A stretch of DNA of 10,552 nt from Candidatus Brocadiaceae bacterium. GTDB taxonomy: Bacteria; Planctomycetota; Brocadiia; SM23-32. The stretch spans positions 1-10,552 of the forward strand of contig PUNP01000140.1 of the NCBI GenBank assembly GCA_003551785.1, in the 5' to 3' direction. The notes below the pieces were generated by a model, which saw nothing but the letters and a program-made list of their open reading frames with translations, was not told the origin of the DNA and did not search any database. Below, piece by piece: positions 1 through 5,992 of the stretch. The stretch's first letter is position 1. Each line of letters starts with the position of its first letter. The position numbers and the translations under genes were made by a program.

Positions 1-58
1 CCCGAACCGAAATCCGATTGGTTTTAATGTTTTCATCCGAAATGGAATATGGTTTGTG

Positions 59-75
59 ATCCGCCTGAGGCGGAT
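59..75. repeat. Short perfect hairpin
   Basis: The arms ATCCGCC and GGCGGAT pair over 7 bp around a TGA loop. No T-run follows on either strand, so this is more likely a palindromic intergenic repeat than an intrinsic terminator. Confidence 0.5.
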
Positions 76-301
76 TCGGGACAAAGTTGAACTCAAGAAC
101 ATGCGATATACCTTTTCGCATACCCTCTAACTAGTTCATGCGCTTTCGCATTATGAATCATTATATATTGATGTTCAATATTAACGATGGCTGATGTTGA
201 AGCTCAATCACTCCGATCAGCTGGAGTCAATAAAGTTCTTTAGCATAACCTGAATCTGTTTTTTTTCAATCTCTCAATCCAAGATATTTTACAATTGCAA
301 T

Positions 302-329
302 TTGCAAAAACTGAAAAACGGTGTAATAC
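302..329 (+). promoter_or_regulatory. Candidate sigma-70 promoter of the small basic protein gene
   Basis: TTGCAA (302-307) and TAATAC (324-329) are separated by 16 bp in an AT-rich background. A start point near 336 would leave a leader of about 80 nt before the start codon. The next gene has a candidate promoter with the same -35 hexamer (TTGCAA, 640-645), which supports both modestly. Confidence 0.4.
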
Positions 330-413
330 TTTATACAGTTCTTGAAAGCGGGTTGCAAAAATCGTTTCGGAAAAAATCGCACCCCCAAAACAAACCCATG
401 AGGAGTAATGAAA

Positions 414-590
414 ATGAAGGACACCTTTTACGACGTAAAAAAAAGAGAGAAAGTTCAGGCGGAAGTGATTGACAAAGTCGAGTACGGCAAACCCGGCAAC
501 AAGCGTTTTGCGTTTCGCGCCAAAACGCCTGACGGCCGTAATTTGACCAAGTTTGTCAAAAAAGAAGTTTACGAAAAAGCCAAAATTTAA
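414..590 (+). CDS. Small basic protein of unknown function (58 aa)
   Basis: I do not recognise this family. The product is short and strongly basic, with about 14 Lys and 4 Arg against 9 acidic residues. It has no membrane segment, signal peptide or cysteine. The middle (VEYGKPGNKRFAFRAKTPDG) looks like beta strands with a G-K-P-G-N turn, followed by a Lys-rich C-terminal helix. The AGGAG at 401-405 is 8 nt from the ATG at 414 but only 2 nt from the in-frame ATG at 408, so I chose 414; the alternative adds two residues (Met-Lys). The gene stands alone, with a candidate promoter upstream and a strong terminator downstream, as for a well-expressed monocistronic gene. The charge would suit a nucleic-acid-binding or ribosome-associated protein, but that is inference only. 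Confidence 0.7.
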   Translation: MKDTFYDVKKREKVQAEVIDKVEYGKPGNKRFAFRAKTPDGRNLTKFVKKEVYEKAKI

Positions 591-614
591 TTCTTCTTTT
601 TCAAGCCATAAAAG

Positions 615-641
615 CTCCTGAAAATTTCAGGAGTTTTTTTT
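615..641 (+). terminator. Rho-independent terminator
   Basis: CTCCTGA (615-621) pairs perfectly with TCAGGAG (627-633) around an AAATT loop, and eight T residues follow (634-641). It sits 24 bases after the stop codon of the small basic protein and is preceded by an A-run, the standard layout of an intrinsic terminator. Confidence 0.9.
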
Positions 642-668
642 GCAAAAACCATTTTAACCATGTATATT
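640..668 (+). promoter_or_regulatory. Candidate sigma-70 promoter of the zinc-ribbon/EIIA operon
   Basis: TTGCAA (640-645) and TATATT (663-668) are spaced by 17 bp and begin at the end of the terminator T-run. The predicted start near 675 gives a leader of about 58 nt. The position, directly between a terminator and the next gene, fits a real promoter. Confidence 0.45.
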
Positions 669-732
669 AATGCAGTTTATTAAATTTATTTTTTCATGAC
701 TCTGCAACCGCAAAACTGCGAATCGAGAAAAG

Positions 733-1068
733 ATGCGTCATAAAGATGTCCAGATTTTAGGTGAGATACAGGAACTTGAACTGATAATTGAAGAGTCGAC
801 GATACTGCACAAATCCAGTACTGACGCTCTGCGCATCGTCAAAGATCTGGAGACTAAAGTAACCTCTCTACGCGCTCAAACGCCTCCGGAATTGCTGCAG
901 CGTTATGACCGTCTGCGTGCAAAAGGCCCAGCGGTGGTAAACGTACACGAGGGTATCTGCGGGGGTTGCCGGCTTAATATCCCAAAAGGCGATTTACAGA
1001 GAATGCGTAACAATGAAACCCCATTGGTCTGTCCAAACTGTTTTAAGTTTATTGTGCTTGATTCATAA
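733..1068 (+). CDS. C4-type zinc-ribbon protein with shortened coiled coil (zf-RING_7 family)
   Basis: The C-terminal half carries the four zinc ligands of the family in two knuckles, C76-G-G-C79 and C100-P-N-C103. The segment before them (PPELLQRYDRLRAKGPAVV, about 51-69) matches the usual lead-in. Known members are roughly 230-260 aa, with a long N-terminal coiled coil. Here only about 50 residues of charged helix precede that segment, so the protein is less than half the usual length. No frameshift is visible, and upstream sequence is a terminator, so this looks like a genuinely short form. The ribosome site is weak (GAG at 725-727). The gene lies 12 bp before the EIIA gene and is probably co-transcribed with it. 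Family members are thought to bind nucleic acid or ribosomes; the exact role here is unknown. Confidence 0.8.
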   Translation: MRHKDVQILGEIQELELIIEESTILHKSSTDALRIVKDLETKVTSLRAQTPPELLQRYDRLRAKGPAVVNVHEGICGGCRLNIPKGDLQRMRNNETPLVCPNCFKFIVLDS

Positions 1069-1080
1069 GGAAAGGTGTTT

Positions 1081-1539
1081 ATGGAAATATCAAGCCTTCT
1101 GCCGCCGGAAAATATAATTACGGATTTACAGGCGGTATCACGTCGAGATATTTTCAGTCAATTAATCAACCCCCTGTGTGTTTCGCAAGTGGTTAGAGAT
1201 CGGGAGACTTTCGCTGATGCCCTGGAACAACGGGAAGAACAAATAACCACTCAGATGGAAAACCAGGTCGCCATGCCGCACGCTCGCTCTTTGACAGTGA
1301 CAAGGCTTGGAATGAGCTTAGGGATAACACCTGAACCAGGGCTGAATTTCGGCTCCGATCCCAACCGTAAATGCCGACTGTTTTTTCTTATCGCCATTCC
1401 CAATTTCGCCCCCTCCGCTCACCTGTCACTATTAAAAAAACTGGCCGGTTTCGCCCATGACCAAAAACGCCTGGATCGTTTTTTCAATTGCAGAACAAAA
1501 AAACAAATGATTAAACAACTGCAATCATTTCGGGGATGA
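1081..1539 (+). CDS. PTS EIIA type-2 domain protein (PtsN/FruA-like)
   Basis: This is a single-domain EIIA protein of the fructose/mannitol/nitrogen class (PF00359), 152 aa, the normal size of a free-standing domain. It would accept phosphate from HPr or NPr on the active-site histidine. That residue is visible as H67 in V-A-M-P-H-A-R, and the second conserved histidine of the fold is H114 in H-L-S-L-L-K-K-L-A. There are no membrane segments or attached EIIB/EIIC domains, so a regulatory PtsN-like role is as likely as sugar transport. The ATG at 1081 is preferred because AAGGA (1067-1071) lies 9 nt upstream. A GTG at 1075 would add two residues but sits inside the ribosome site. It follows the zinc-ribbon gene closely, suggesting one operon. 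Confidence 0.85.
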   Translation: MEISSLLPPENIITDLQAVSRRDIFSQLINPLCVSQVVRDRETFADALEQREEQITTQMENQVAMPHARSLTVTRLGMSLGITPEPGLNFGSDPNRKCRLFFLIAIPNFAPSAHLSLLKKLAGFAHDQKRLDRFFNCRTKKQMIKQLQSFRG

Positions 1540-1576
1540 TTGGGACCGCGGGACACGAGGTGTCTGAGTATCGGGG

Positions 1577-1600
1577 GGTGAAAAACTCTCCACCTTTTTT
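1577..1600 (+). terminator. Weak candidate terminator after the EIIA gene
   Basis: GGTG (1577-1580) can pair with CACC (1591-1594), extended by G-U pairs from the preceding G-run into the following T-run. Six T residues (1595-1600) follow. The stem is short, so this is tentative. Confidence 0.3.
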
Positions 1601-1664
1601 GTATATTTCGTGGTTGAAAAAACAACTCACAACTTACGATTAACAGTTTTTTTAATAGCAGAAC

Positions 1665-1694
1665 TGAGAAAGCCCGTTTTTTTTTCTCATTTTT
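1665..1694 (+). terminator. Second candidate terminator in the same spacer
   Basis: TGAGAAA (1665-1671) is complementary to TTTCTCA (1683-1689), with an 11-nt loop and a following T-run (1690-1694). The stem is A/T-rich, so strength is uncertain. The rest of the 265-base spacer is T-rich and holds no gene that I can see. Confidence 0.35.
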
Positions 1695-1773
1695 GACACA
1701 ACAGCCTGCATTTCTACCTTCAAACACAGCTTTTTTCTGCATTATATAAGAAAATTTCGTAGACATTTGCATT

Positions 1774-1789
1774 TGGCATAAAACATGCT
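1774..1789 (+). promoter_or_regulatory. Candidate sigma-54 type promoter of the minor-pilin cluster
   Basis: TGGCAT (1774-1779), five bases, then ATGCT (1785-1789) resembles the -24/-12 consensus TGGCAC-N5-TTGCW, with the key GG and GC at the correct spacing. The predicted start near 1800 would give a leader of only about 10 nt before the ATG at 1811, just enough for the AGGA at 1802-1805. Pilin genes in some proteobacteria use sigma-54, which is the reason to list it. A sigma-70 alternative, TTCAAA (1719-1724) with TATATA (1743-1748) at 18 bp, is equally possible. Confidence 0.25.
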
Positions 1790-1810
1790 GCTACTTTCAA
1801 TAGGATGATT

Positions 1811-2260
1811 ATGGTAATAAAAAAACTCACACCGTTACTTTTCTGTTGTCGGCGATGCCGGCGAAGATTTACTTTGGTTGAAGTTGTTTGCTCTATCGTC
1901 ATAACCTCGCTGATCATCGCCGGAGCGGTGGCTCTGATCAATGTTCTGCAATGGGGAATGGAGCGCTCTAGCAGAACATCGCGGGCCACCGCTATCGCCA
2001 GCAGCCGCATAGAGCAACTTCGGGCCGGCGATTACGAAGAACTGGAGGGTCTGGAGGAATCCGCCGTAAGGGGCAATGATCAGGGGGTTCCCAGCAGCGA
2101 TGGAATCTACCAACGCACCACCAGGATAGACCGGAATTCCACTTCTCACACGGAGGTAACGGTGGAAGTATCGGCTCCCTGGCGTCCGGGGAAAGCGGAT
2201 ATAGAAGTTGACTTGACTACAGTTATTATCAATCCGGAACTATTGCTCGAGGATTTCTAA
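1811..2260 (+). CDS. PilV-like minor pseudopilin with atypical prepilin motif
   Basis: The N-terminus has the type IV prepilin layout: a basic leader (CCRRCRRR), then F20-T-L-V-E24, then a hydrophobic helix (about 25-46). Glutamate at mature position +5 is present. The residue before the expected prepilin-peptidase cut is R19 instead of the usual glycine, and the 19-residue leader contains three cysteines. The 149-aa precursor matches the size of PilV/GspI-type minor subunits. The C-terminal part (about 110-140) reads as a beta-strand region typical of pilin heads. I chose the ATG at 1811 because AGGA (1802-1805) lies 5 nt upstream; an in-frame ATG at 1805 has no room for a ribosome site. The stop overlaps the next start by one base (TAATG), implying translational coupling with the PilW-like gene. 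Confidence 0.75.
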   Translation: MVIKKLTPLLFCCRRCRRRFTLVEVVCSIVITSLIIAGAVALINVLQWGMERSSRTSRATAIASSRIEQLRAGDYEELEGLEESAVRGNDQGVPSSDGIYQRTTRIDRNSTSHTEVTVEVSAPWRPGKADIEVDLTTVIINPELLLEDF

Positions 2261-4374
2261 TGCTTTTTCTCTTTCCCAAAAAGCAGGCATGGAGGCAAGC
2301 CGCAAGCTCTTCGCTTCAACGAAGAGACAATTTCACCCTGATTGAAACATTAATCACCGTTTCCATTCTAGGGATAATCATCGCCGCCATCTCTCCCTTG
2401 GCTATGACCATTTATCGCAACTACGTTATTTCCCAGGTTCAGGCCCGCTTTGAATCGGAGATAATGACAGCTCAGGAATGGATAAAACGCGATCTTACCG
2501 GTTCGGCCCGAGGCGAATTCATTCTCTGGCCCGTGGATCAGGAAGATGACATTCAGGCTCTCAGTCTGCCGGTTTTTCGCCGCGGCAATCAATCAGAAGA
2601 CGTATTCGACTCCTCCGGAGCGCTGAATTGGTCTCAGACGGTTATCTATCATATTCACTCTCTAGGAAACGATAAATATGAACTCAGGCGCACTGTTTTT
2701 GAACCGCGGGTGGATCTGGAGCCGGAGCAGCGCCTGGCGCAAGTGCGGGACGTTTATCAGAACGGCAACGGTCAAGGAACCTACAACAGCTCCAACGCTT
2801 CAACCCAGACCCTTCTGACCAGCCTCACTGATTACCGCATGAACAGCCAGCCGGCCACTGTGGACACTTACGCCCAGCGTTACCGCTCCGGAAATTATTA
2901 CTCCCTCGGCACCTGGAAAATCGAACCGGGCCATAACACCTACCGATTCACCATCAGCGGAACCAACGAAGCCTCCACAGGCACGGGCACGGACATCGGC
3001 CTGGACGAGATACTGGTCAGCGAGACTGGATTGGCCAAGGATGCCGAATGTCTAGTGCCGGTGAACACCTCCGGGGGAACCGCCGGTTCACAGAGCATGG
3101 CTCATTTAACCGGCTGGCGCAACAACGCTGAGTTGCTGTTCACCGATGGTTCCATAGGTGATCATATGACCCTGCAAATTCATAACGACAGCTGGATTGA
3201 AAGCACTTTCGTCAATGATCAGGCTCGAACCGACGGCACCGAAATCACCTATGACGATGATATAGGGGAAAACATCTGCCGTTTGATCGGCAGAACCGCC
3301 ACCTGGGAAGCGTCGACGCAAAGCCTGAACAATTTTTCCGAAGACGACGAAAAAAGTTATGATAAATACAATATCCGGGTTATGATCTCCGGCGAGCAAA
3401 TATCCTATCCCGGCCAGCGTTCAGCTGCAACCTTCAAAGCAGCCGAATCCGGCAACCGCGGACTTTATATCCGCGAAGCCTATATCATGGAACAGCAGGA
3501 CGGTTTCAACGGCGTTCCCGGCTCCGCCGAAAAACTCGATTTTTCCGGCCAGCCCTACTTCACCGGCTCCGGCGAAGCCTTCCTTTTTGCGGGAGAAAAA
3601 GTCGTCAGCGATTTCACCCATATGGAAATCGACCCGGAAAAAAACTATTTAGTCAGTTATTATGTTGAAACTTCTTTTAATGAAACAGACTTGGCGAATG
3701 ATCGACTCTCCTCCTGGGAGGATGCGCAAGACCGCACGAACACCTTCATTTACCAGGGACAGGATGAAGACGGCAACCCGATCAGCGATAGAATCGCCGG
3801 AGACACCGACTGGAGCCATGTGGCCGATGAAGTGGAGGATGTGGCCGCCATCCTCGGTGTTGAAGAGGTGAGGATAAGCTATCCGAAAGAAGGATTCTAC
3901 ACTTCTCGGATAGTCGACACCCGGCAATCGAACCCGAGCTATGACAGCGTCAACTGGCGGCACGACGGTTCCGCCAATACCGATATAGAAATTGCCGTTC
4001 GAGCCGGTGATCAGCCGGATCTGAGTGATGCCGGCGACTGGGATGCCGCTCATGTTTATTCTAATTCCGACGGTATCAATTCGCTCTCCGTACAAGGGCG
4101 GTATGTCCAATGGCGGGCCAGACTGATTTCGGAAGACCCTTACATGCAGACCCCAAGCCTACGGGATGTGGAGCTTCGCTGGCAGGGGCGAGAGCGAACC
4201 GTCGATGTCGCCGTCAATGTGGCGAAAGGTCCGGATCGCGGCATCTTCACTCTGCAGGTCAATGATCAGGAACCGCAACCGGCTCAACTAGGTATGTTTT
4301 TCACTCTCGGACAGAAAATCCATGATCATCTTCACACTCGTTCTTTCTCAACCCAGGTCAATCCCCGTAACTGA
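2260..4374 (+). CDS. Very large PilW-like pseudopilin with beta-sandwich ectodomain
   Basis: The 704-aa product starts like a prepilin: leader to N24, then F25-T-L-I-E29 and a hydrophobic helix (about 30-50), so it should be a class III signal substrate despite asparagine at -1. PilW-type minor pilins are usually about 200-400 aa; this one carries a further long acidic ectodomain. Visible parts are a motif W219...G224...F230...D249 that resembles jelly-roll domains, a second beta-rich stretch (about 360-470, with V-V-S-D at 448-451), and a C-terminal domain at 550-641. The latter runs from V-D-T (552-554) to Y-V-Q-W-R-A (615-620) and ends in P-S-L-R-D-V-E-L-R-W, a pattern seen in surface-exposed repeats of many bacteria. 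It lies between PilV- and PilX-like genes, which fits a tip or initiation complex. Ligand binding is inference. Confidence 0.7.
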   Translation: MLFLFPKKQAWRQAASSSLQRRDNFTLIETLITVSILGIIIAAISPLAMTIYRNYVISQVQARFESEIMTAQEWIKRDLTGSARGEFILWPVDQEDDIQALSLPVFRRGNQSEDVFDSSGALNWSQTVIYHIHSLGNDKYELRRTVFEPRVDLEPEQRLAQVRDVYQNGNGQGTYNSSNASTQTLLTSLTDYRMNSQPATVDTYAQRYRSGNYYSLGTWKIEPGHNTYRFTISGTNEASTGTGTDIGLDEILVSETGLAKDAECLVPVNTSGGTAGSQSMAHLTGWRNNAELLFTDGSIGDHMTLQIHNDSWIESTFVNDQARTDGTEITYDDDIGENICRLIGRTATWEASTQSLNNFSEDDEKSYDKYNIRVMISGEQISYPGQRSAATFKAAESGNRGLYIREAYIMEQQDGFNGVPGSAEKLDFSGQPYFTGSGEAFLFAGEKVVSDFTHMEIDPEKNYLVSYYVETSFNETDLANDRLSSWEDAQDRTNTFIYQGQDEDGNPISDRIAGDTDWSHVADEVEDVAAILGVEEVRISYPKEGFYTSRIVDTRQSNPSYDSVNWRHDGSANTDIEIAVRAGDQPDLSDAGDWDAAHVYSNSDGINSLSVQGRYVQWRARLISEDPYMQTPSLRDVELRWQGRERTVDVAVNVAKGPDRGIFTLQVNDQEPQPAQLGMFFTLGQKIHDHLHTRSFSTQVNPRN

Positions 4375-4665
4375 GGTTGGCCGCTGTAGAGTCGTAAGCT
4401 GTAATTGACACTCGCACCTTGTCTCGCACCTATTTCCAAAAAATTGGGATTGGAATTATGACGAAAGAAAGATTCAGCTATCAAACGAGAAGAAGATGAA
4501 GAGCACATGGAATGAGGTGCGAGACAAGGAAACCAGCACATAAATATAAGCATTACTGCAGTGAGACTCGCCGCATAGTCAGAAACAACTGATAACAAAT
4601 ACTTTGTAAAAAATAAAGCCGTCGCTTTCTTAACAGAGCCAACCAAAAACCAAGGAGTATGACCA
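4375..4665. other. Spacer between PilW-like and PilX-like genes
   Basis: This 291-base gap contains no gene that I can support. Its main content is the inverted repeat at 4417-4529. A perfect TTGACA (4405-4410) has no acceptable -10 partner at 16-18 bp. The ribosome site of the next gene (AGGAG, 4653-4657) closes the spacer. No intrinsic terminator follows the PilW-like stop, so read-through transcription remains possible. Confidence 0.6.
4417..4529. repeat. Imperfect 22-bp inverted repeat with 69-bp centre
   Basis: CCTTGTCTCGCACCT (4417-4431) is exactly complementary to AGGTGCGAGACAAGG (4515-4529). After two mismatched bases, the pairing continues with TTCCA (4434-4438) against TGGAA (4508-4512). 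The left arm also contains the 9-base unit CTCGCACCT twice (4411-4419 and 4423-4431). A further copy, identical over 17 bases (ACCTTGTCTCGCACCTA), lies at 5861-5877. The layout resembles a dispersed palindromic element of REP/BIME or MITE type. As RNA, it could form a long stem between two pilin genes. Confidence 0.7.
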
Positions 4666-5775
4666 ATGAATAAGCTAATCCAAAAATCATTCACTCCCCC
4701 GAGCGGCCGTCGGCGGGAAAAAGGATCCGCTCTGATCACCTTGCTCTTTTTCGCCGTCATCATTTCTTTGGCGGCGGGAAACATCGCCGACATGGCGCGC
4801 CGGCAGCTGCATTTGTCGAGCCTGATAATTGATCGCACCGGCGCCCAGCAAATAGCCGAAGGAGCGGCGCATCAGGCTCTTGCCTACGTAGCTCAGAATC
4901 AGGACAATATCGGCTTTCTGCCTTCACATCTGCGAAACGGCGACATGGGCAATGGACAATACGATGTTGAGATTGAGCTTTCCGGGGACGATTATTTCTC
5001 GATCACTTCCACCGGCACCGTCCGCGATCAGTCCCGAACCGTCAGAGTACACGCCCGAGCGCCGACGGAAGGGCTGGCATTCGCCTATGCCCTCTTCAGC
5101 AACGGCGTGATTGACGGCGCCGGCACTGGCGAAGTCAGCGGCGGCGATACTGGAGAGGGTAACATACACGCCAATCAGGATATAATCATCACCGGCAGCG
5201 CATTCATTTCCGGCAACGCCACAGCATCCGGCACGATTGTCGGCTCCGACAATATCGGCGGCTCGGTCAGTGAAGGTCAACCGCCTATCTCCTACCCGCA
5301 GCTGGATCTTGAGCACTATCGCCAGATCGCTGAAGACAACAACCAAATACACGATGGAGATCTGGATTTGAGCAGCAGCAGAACTCCTCCAGGCGGAGTG
5401 CTGTGGGTCAACGGCGATGTGCATGTCGGCGGCGGCGGGCGCAACAATCCCGCTACTTTCACGGGACTTCTTATCGCCACTGGCGATATCAAACAGGCTT
5501 CTCATTATCGTCATTATCAGAAAGACGACCTGCCGTCAATGATCAGTCGCGACGGCAACATCCATTTAAGCGGACAAACACAGCACTTGGAAGGCCTTGT
5601 CTACACCGGCAGCGGCCGAATTAAATTTTCCGGCGGCTCCGGCTTCCGGGGTGCCATCATGGCCTGGGACAAGATCGACCTCAAAGGCAATTGGGATGTG
5701 GTTGAATACGATCTGCAGGAGCCGGAATTAGAAGAAGGGGATGAAAGAATTCAGGTGCTGGCCTGGGAAATGTAA
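4666..5775 (+). CDS. PilX/GspK-like minor pilin with Gly-rich beta ectodomain
   Basis: The 369-aa product begins with a basic leader ending in E18-K-G20, then a hydrophobic helix S21-A-L-I-T-L-L-F-F (21-38), as in PilX_N and GspK proteins. Glutamate +5 is absent (T25), which is tolerated in tip subunits of the GspK kind. A helix with the typical A-x-x-I-A-E-G-A-A pattern follows (about 57-75). From about 145 the chain turns into short Gly/Ser/Asp-rich strands such as S-G-N-A-T-A-S-G-T (182-190), with a second set from about 240 to 340. This resembles the right-handed beta-helix seen after PilX domains. AGGAG (4653-4657) sits 8 nt before the ATG. Together with the two preceding genes it gives the V-W-X order of minor-pilin operons, although a 291-base gap and an inverted repeat intervene. 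Confidence 0.7.
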   Translation: MNKLIQKSFTPPSGRRREKGSALITLLFFAVIISLAAGNIADMARRQLHLSSLIIDRTGAQQIAEGAAHQALAYVAQNQDNIGFLPSHLRNGDMGNGQYDVEIELSGDDYFSITSTGTVRDQSRTVRVHARAPTEGLAFAYALFSNGVIDGAGTGEVSGGDTGEGNIHANQDIIITGSAFISGNATASGTIVGSDNIGGSVSEGQPPISYPQLDLEHYRQIAEDNNQIHDGDLDLSSSRTPPGGVLWVNGDVHVGGGGRNNPATFTGLLIATGDIKQASHYRHYQKDDLPSMISRDGNIHLSGQTQHLEGLVYTGSGRIKFSGGSGFRGAIMAWDKIDLKGNWDVVEYDLQEPELEEGDERIQVLAWEM

Positions 5776-5819
5776 ACAAGCGGAAATTCTCTCCTGCAGT
5801 GGCTTGTACTCCCTTAGTT

Positions 5820-5858
5820 AGCCCCTCCGCGAAAAGGGTTTCAGGCCTAATTTTGTGC
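5820..5858. repeat. Dispersed intergenic repeat, copy 1
   Basis: The stretch AGCCC...TCCG...AAAGG...CCTAATTTTGTGC is shared with 8706-8742, with an exact 13-base core (CCTAATTTTGTGC at 5846-5858) and a diverged, slightly longer left part. It directly precedes the third copy of ACCTTGTCTCGCACCTA (5861-5877). Both lie in the convergent gap after the PilX-like gene (5776-5992), in which I found no gene and no clear terminator. Confidence 0.55.
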
Positions 5859-5860
5859 TC

Positions 5861-5877
5861 ACCTTGTCTCGCACCTA
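5861..5877. repeat. Third copy of the ACCTTGTCTCGCACCTA repeat
   Basis: This is identical over 17 bases to 4416-4432, the left arm of the inverted repeat located on the other side of the PilX-like gene. The PilX-like gene is thus bracketed by the same short repeat in direct orientation. Confidence 0.7.
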
Positions 5878-5992
5878 GTCGGAAACAAAAAACTTAATCG
5901 AACAAAGTGCACGACTAAGCTCGCGACAAAGCGTTGTAACACCCAAGTCTCACCATCGGTGTGTCAGGCGCCCCGCGCCAACGACCCTGGAA

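Larger units (their letters stand above)
1..407. other. Non-coding left spacer with small hairpins
   Basis: I see no convincing gene in this stretch. It holds a perfect hairpin at 59-75 (ATCCGCC, loop TGA, GGCGGAT), flanked further out by CCCGAA (1-6) and TTCGGG (75-80). ATGCG/CGCAT inverted pairs lie at 101-105/117-121 and 138-142/147-151. The segment TACCTTTTCGCAT (109-121) recurs exactly at 8759-8771, so part of this spacer belongs to a dispersed repeat family. The last 110 bases are AT-rich and contain the candidate promoter of the small gene that follows. Confidence 0.6.

Noticed and set aside
2..130. Open frame from the left edge to TAA at 128, possibly the end of an upstream gene
   Set aside because: It crosses a perfect hairpin and a segment that recurs in another spacer, and the peptide resembles nothing I know. 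It is more likely non-coding.
1693..1698. Perfect TTGACA as a -35 box
   Set aside because: No acceptable -10 hexamer lies at 16-18 bp (the sequence there is ACCTTC/CCTTCA).
1720..2149. Minus-strand frames opposite the PilV-like gene
   Set aside because: They are shadows of the pilin gene, with no ribosome site or family resemblance.
4405..4410. Perfect TTGACA before the PilX-like gene as a promoter
   Set aside because: The region 16-18 bp downstream reads CACCTAT inside the repeat arm, which is a poor -10.
4332..4838. 168-aa minus-strand frame covering the inverted-repeat spacer
   Set aside because: It overlaps the ends of two better-supported plus-strand genes and has no recognisable motif.
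4924..5514. 196-aa open frame on the minus strand
   Set aside because: It is antisense to the PilX-like gene, and its low-complexity Ala/Gly/Val composition is what the opposite strand of that gene would give.
5967..5980. GGCGC-CCC-GCGCC hairpin between the convergent PilX-like and GH127 genes as a terminator
   Set aside because: The stem is only 5 bp and no T-run follows on either strand.
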